Part shown: positions 6,725-8,987 of the stretch, piece by piece
How positions within the stretch are numbered: position 1 is the first letter of the stretch
Layout of the letters: each line of letters starts with the position of its first letter
Source: Clostridiales bacterium
GTDB lineage: Bacteria > Bacillota > Clostridia > Christensenellales > QALW01
Length of the DNA stretch: 8,987 bases
NCBI GenBank assembly: GCA_018376855.1
Contig: JAHAAN010000074.1
Coordinates: 1-8,987 of the forward strand
Reading direction: 5' to 3'
Made by a program: the position numbers and the translations under genes
Notes under the pieces: model-generated
Told to the model about the DNA's origin: nothing
The model's database searches: none
What the model saw: only the letters and a program-made list of their open reading frames with translations

Positions 6725-6784
6725 AAAGAGGGAAAGCTCTCTTTCGGTTTTTGTGCAAAAGCCGGAGGGGAGCTTTTGTTTTTT
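6725..6784 (+). terminator. Terminator pair after the ssDNA-binding protein gene
   Basis: The stronger hairpin is CAAAAGC (6756-6762) with GCTTTTG (6772-6778), loop CGGAGGGGA, followed by six Ts. Just upstream, AAAGAG (6725-6730) and CTCTTT (6739-6744) form a weaker stem followed by CGG and five Ts. Together they should end the pdaB-ssb transcript before the exporter cassette. Confidence 0.75.
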
Positions 6785-6805
6785 ATTCGGATAAAAAATT
6801 TTATC

Positions 6806-6834
6806 TTGCAATGGAACCTAAGATATGTTACACT
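6806..6834 (+). promoter_or_regulatory. Extended -10 promoter of the leader/exporter cassette
   Basis: TTGCAA (6806-6811) and TACACT (6829-6834) are 17 bases apart, and the -10 is preceded by TGT, an extended -10. Each hexamer matches the sigma-A consensus at four of six positions. Transcription would start near 6841, some 27 bases before the leader ATG, so the leader ORF is the first thing translated. Confidence 0.6.
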
Positions 6835-6867
6835 TTATTCATAAACTTGAGAAGGGAGGTTTTGTCA

Positions 6868-6924
6868 ATGACAAAAAATTATGCTTATATCGGAATTGCG
6901 GAGCCTCCGGGATCGGGTAAGTAA
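6868..6924 (+). CDS. 18-residue leader peptide, candidate attenuator
   Basis: MTKNYAYIGIAEPPGSGK then TAA. A strong GGGAGGT (6854-6860) sits 7 bases before the ATG, so translation is likely despite the tiny size. The ORF lies between a promoter and a strong terminator, immediately ahead of an ABC exporter gene. That is the layout of ribosome-mediated attenuation leaders such as bmrB ahead of bmrCD in Bacillus. Codons 14-17 can pair with the 5' arm of the terminator (see findings). Pro13-Pro14-Gly15 is a motif that slows ribosomes when EF-P is limiting. The peptide ends in PPGSGK, and the two codons after the TAA read Ser-Thr, so it also looks like the stub of a Walker A loop. It could therefore be a remnant of a P-loop gene rather than a purpose-built leader. 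No family match known to me. Confidence 0.55.
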   Translation: MTKNYAYIGIAEPPGSGK

Positions 6925-6935
6925 AGCACTTGCGG

Positions 6936-6969
6936 CCCCTGTCGGTTTTCCGGCGGGGTTTTTGTTTTT
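6936..6969 (+). terminator. Strong intrinsic terminator between leader ORF and exporter gene
   Basis: CCCC (6936-6939) and GTCGG (6941-6945), with one bulged T, pair with CCGGC (6950-6954) and GGGG (6955-6958) around a TTTT loop, with one G-U pair. TTTTTGTTTTT follows. It starts 11 bases after the leader stop codon and lies upstream of the exporter start at 6999, so the exporter can be transcribed only by readthrough or from a promoter inside this short gap, where I see none. Confidence 0.88.
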
Positions 6970-6998
6970 CGGAGCGCAGAGCTTGAAGGAGGGTTCGG

Positions 6999-8987
6999 AT
7001 GGAAAAAATACATGCTTTGCCTAAGGAGATCAAAGAAGCGCTGGCTGAGGCGGGCATTTCGGAAGAAAGCGTGATCGTATGGGCGCGGGCGGATATGGAC
7101 GCTGCCTGTGAATATCGGGATACCTATCTTGCGGTAACGGATCGGCAGCTTGCGGTGGCGGTCATGCCGGCGGCGGAAAGGCCGGCGGTTACGCTGCGCG
7201 GCTATTATGCTGGCGGGCGGATGCGGCGAAGAATGGCACAGTTTGAAGGAAAAACGCCGCAGCAGGTGCAGCTGTTGGATATTGCTGCGCTTTCGGAGCC
7301 AAAGGGAGAGGCGTTGGTTGCGGGCGGGCTTTTTTTGCTCAAGGAAAACGGGGCGGAAAAGTGTGTCTGCGCATTCAGCGCGTCGGTAAGGCAGGATCTG
7401 CTTCGCCTGATCGACTGCCTCAGGCATCGGATCGACGGCAGCGAATGGAAGCCGGAGGAAACGGAGCAGGAAGAGCGATGCCCCAAGTGCGGAATGCTTT
7501 ACCCCGAAAAGGAAAGGCGGATTTGCCCGCATTGCATGGACAAGCGCTCTATCTTCATGCGGATACTCGGATATTTCAAGCCTTACCGCAAGCAGGCGGC
7601 GGTTATGCTGGCGTGCATGCTTCTTTCCACTGCCGCGGGGCTTATGCTGCCGTACCTAAGCGGAACCGTGCTGTTTGACGGCGTGCTTGCCCGCAGTGAA
7701 AGCGCCGCGCAGCTGCTGGGGGCGGGCGGTGATTTTGCGCTTGCGCTGGTGATCCTGTGCGTGCTGCTGGTGGTGATGCGGCTGCTGCAAACGGGACTGA
7801 CGGTGCTTCAGGGGCGCATGGTTGCAAAGATCGTGCCCAACATGATGCTGGATATTAAATCGGGAATCTTTGACGCGGTCGGCAGGCTTTCCGTTTCATT
7901 TTTTGCAAGGCGGCAGACGGGCGGGCTGATGACGCGCATCAATAACGACGCGACGAACGTGATGTATTTTTTTATCGATTGCCTGCCGTTTATGGTAACG
8001 AATCTGCTTACGATTTTGATTTCCGGTGTTATGATGTTCTGCATGGACTGGAAGCTGGCGCTCGTGTCCGTGGCTTTGTTTCCGGTGCTGTTTGTCATCA
8101 GCTTTCGGCTGATGCCGGTGCTCTGGAGCTATTACGGGCGCAGGTGGCGCGCCTCCAGAGAGCTTAACGCACGCATGAACGATAACCTTACCGGCGCGCG
8201 CGTGGTGAAGGCGTTTGGCAAGGAGAAGCAGGAGCTGCGCCGCTTTGAAAAGGTCAATCGCCGGGTAAGGGAATCGGAATTGGACTTGGTAAAGTTTGAT
8301 AACCGATTTTATGCAATGTATGTGGCGGTGGAGCAGCTGGCGCTGCTGCTGGTTTGGGGCGTCGGTTCCATGATGTTGCTCGGTAGCGGCAGGATTGGCT
8401 ACGGAATGCTTGTCAGCTTTGTGGGCTATGCGTCGGGGCTGAGCAATCCTATGGATTTTTTGAGCTATGCGTTTCGGGAATGGTCCAACAGCATGAACAG
8501 CGCGCAGCGCATTTTTGAAATCCTTGACGCCGTTCCTGAGATTACGGAGGCGGAATCGCCCGTGGCCTTGCCTGAAATCAAGGGGCGGGTGAGCTTTGAA
8601 AACGTGTGCTTCAGCTACGAGGCGGGCAAGGAGATCTTAAAAGGCGTCAGCTTTACGGCGGAGAGTGGGCAGATGCTGGGAATCGTGGGGCATAGCGGCG
8701 CAGGCAAATCCACGATCGTGAATCTGATTTCAAGGCTGTATGACGTAAGCGGCGGCGAGGTGCTGTTGGACGGCGTGGACGTGCGGAAGCTGCCGCTTAG
8801 GCAGCTGCGGCAGAGCGTGGCGATGGTTTCGCAGGAAACCTATATATTTATGGGGACGATTTACGAAAATATCGCTTATGCGAAGCCGGAGGCGGAGCCG
8901 TGGGAGGTGCTTGCGGCGGCAAGAGCGGCGAGCGCGCATGAATTTATTATGCGTCTGCCCGACGGGTACGACACCGTGATCGGCGCA
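6999..8987 (+). CDS. ABC exporter (membrane plus ATPase) with N-terminal zinc ribbon, 3' end missing
   Basis: The frame is open from ATG 6999 (AAGGAGGG at 6986-6993, five bases upstream) to the window edge: 663 residues. Residues 1-155 are a soluble region; DTYLAVTDRQLAVAV (41-55) recalls the core of bacterial PH/GRAM-like domains, a weak inference. Then a zinc ribbon, Cys161-x2-Cys164-x11-Cys176-x2-Cys179. Residues 185-490 are a type-1 exporter membrane domain with six hydrophobic spans (near 199-222, 246-268, 328-350, 352-375, 440-462, 465-490) and typical loops such as SFFARRQTGGLMTRINNDA and GARVVKAFGKEKQE. The ATPase starts near 528: aromatic Tyr540, Walker A GHSGAGKST (564-572), Q-loop Gln612 in VSQETYIF. 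The window ends before LSGGQ and Walker B. The protein is a half-transporter, so it should act as a homodimer or with a partner, possibly encoded just downstream. Substrate unknown; lipid, peptide or drug export are all possible. Confidence 0.92.
   Translation, partial: MEKIHALPKEIKEALAEAGISEESVIVWARADMDAACEYRDTYLAVTDRQLAVAVMPAAERPAVTLRGYYAGGRMRRRMAQFEGKTPQQVQLLDIAALSEPKGEALVAGGLFLLKENGAEKCVCAFSASVRQDLLRLIDCLRHRIDGSEWKPEETEQEERCPKCGMLYPEKERRICPHCMDKRSIFMRILGYFKPYRKQAAVMLACMLLSTAAGLMLPYLSGTVLFDGVLARSESAAQLLGAGGDFALALVILCVLLVVMRLLQTGLTVLQGRMVAKIVPNMMLDIKSGIFDAVGRLSVSFFARRQTGGLMTRINNDATNVMYFFIDCLPFMVTNLLTILISGVMMFCMDWKLALVSVALFPVLFVISFRLMPVLWSYYGRRWRASRELNARMNDNLTGARVVKAFGKEKQELRRFEKVNRRVRESELDLVKFDNRFYAMYVAVEQLALLLVWGVGSMMLLGSGRIGYGMLVSFVGYASGLSNPMDFLSYAFREWSNSMNSAQRIFEILDAVPEITEAESPVALPEIKGRVSFENVCFSYEAGKEILKGVSFTAESGQMLGIVGHSGAGKSTIVNLISRLYDVSGGEVLLDGVDVRKLPLRQLRQSVAMVSQETYIFMGTIYENIAYAKPEAEPWEVLAAARAASAHEFIMRLPDGYDTVIGA

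Noticed and set aside
7361..7678. Plus-strand open frame of 105 codons inside the exporter gene
   Set aside because: It is an alternate frame of the exporter; the true frame carries the zinc ribbon and membrane domain and is open to the window end.

Overview
This window reads as a chromosomal segment of a moderately GC-rich, spore-forming Firmicute, most likely a gut-type member of the Clostridia. The evidence is a peptide chain release factor 3 of Gram-positive type, a PdaB-like sporulation polysaccharide deacetylase, a tandem-OB ssDNA-binding protein of clostridial type, a CotH-like protein, strong AGGAGG-type ribosome binding sites and sigma-A-like promoters. The assignment rests on protein recognition by eye, not on a database search. 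I see no tRNA, rRNA, CRISPR array, transposase or phage structural gene.

Left block (1-3461, + strand). The 3' two thirds of prfC is followed 33 bases later by a CotH-family lipoprotein gene. That gene has an in-frame TAG at 2357-2359, and the expected C-terminal tail continues in the same frame to a TAA at 2525-2527. A calcineurin-like metallophosphoesterase starts 29 bases after that TAA, and a hairpin with a T run at about 3421-3461 ends the apparent operon.

Middle block (3462-5160). A single gene with its own near-consensus promoter encodes a small protein with a sigma-70 region-4-like helix-turn-helix. It converges on a minus-strand DUF4846-type membrane-anchored or exported protein. 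A perfect hairpin between them ends in a T run on the minus strand.

Right block (5160-8987). Divergent from the DUF4846 gene, a possible sigma-E promoter precedes a PdaB-like deacetylase and a tandem OB-fold ssDNA-binding protein. The latter has a GC-only hairpin lodged between its best Shine-Dalgarno sequence and its start codon. After a terminator comes a compact regulatory cassette: an extended -10 promoter, an 18-codon leader ORF with a strong ribosome binding site, and a strong intrinsic terminator. It leads into a large ABC exporter gene that runs off the window. That exporter has an unusual soluble N-terminal region with a four-cysteine zinc ribbon ahead of its membrane domain.

The most interesting item is the leader-ORF/terminator/exporter cassette. 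It has the layout of ribosome-mediated attenuation of drug exporters (as known for bmrB-bmrCD in Bacillus), and a mutually exclusive antiterminator pairing can be drawn from the sequence. Second are the amber-interrupted cotH-like gene and the SD-hairpin-AUG arrangement in front of the ssDNA-binding protein gene.
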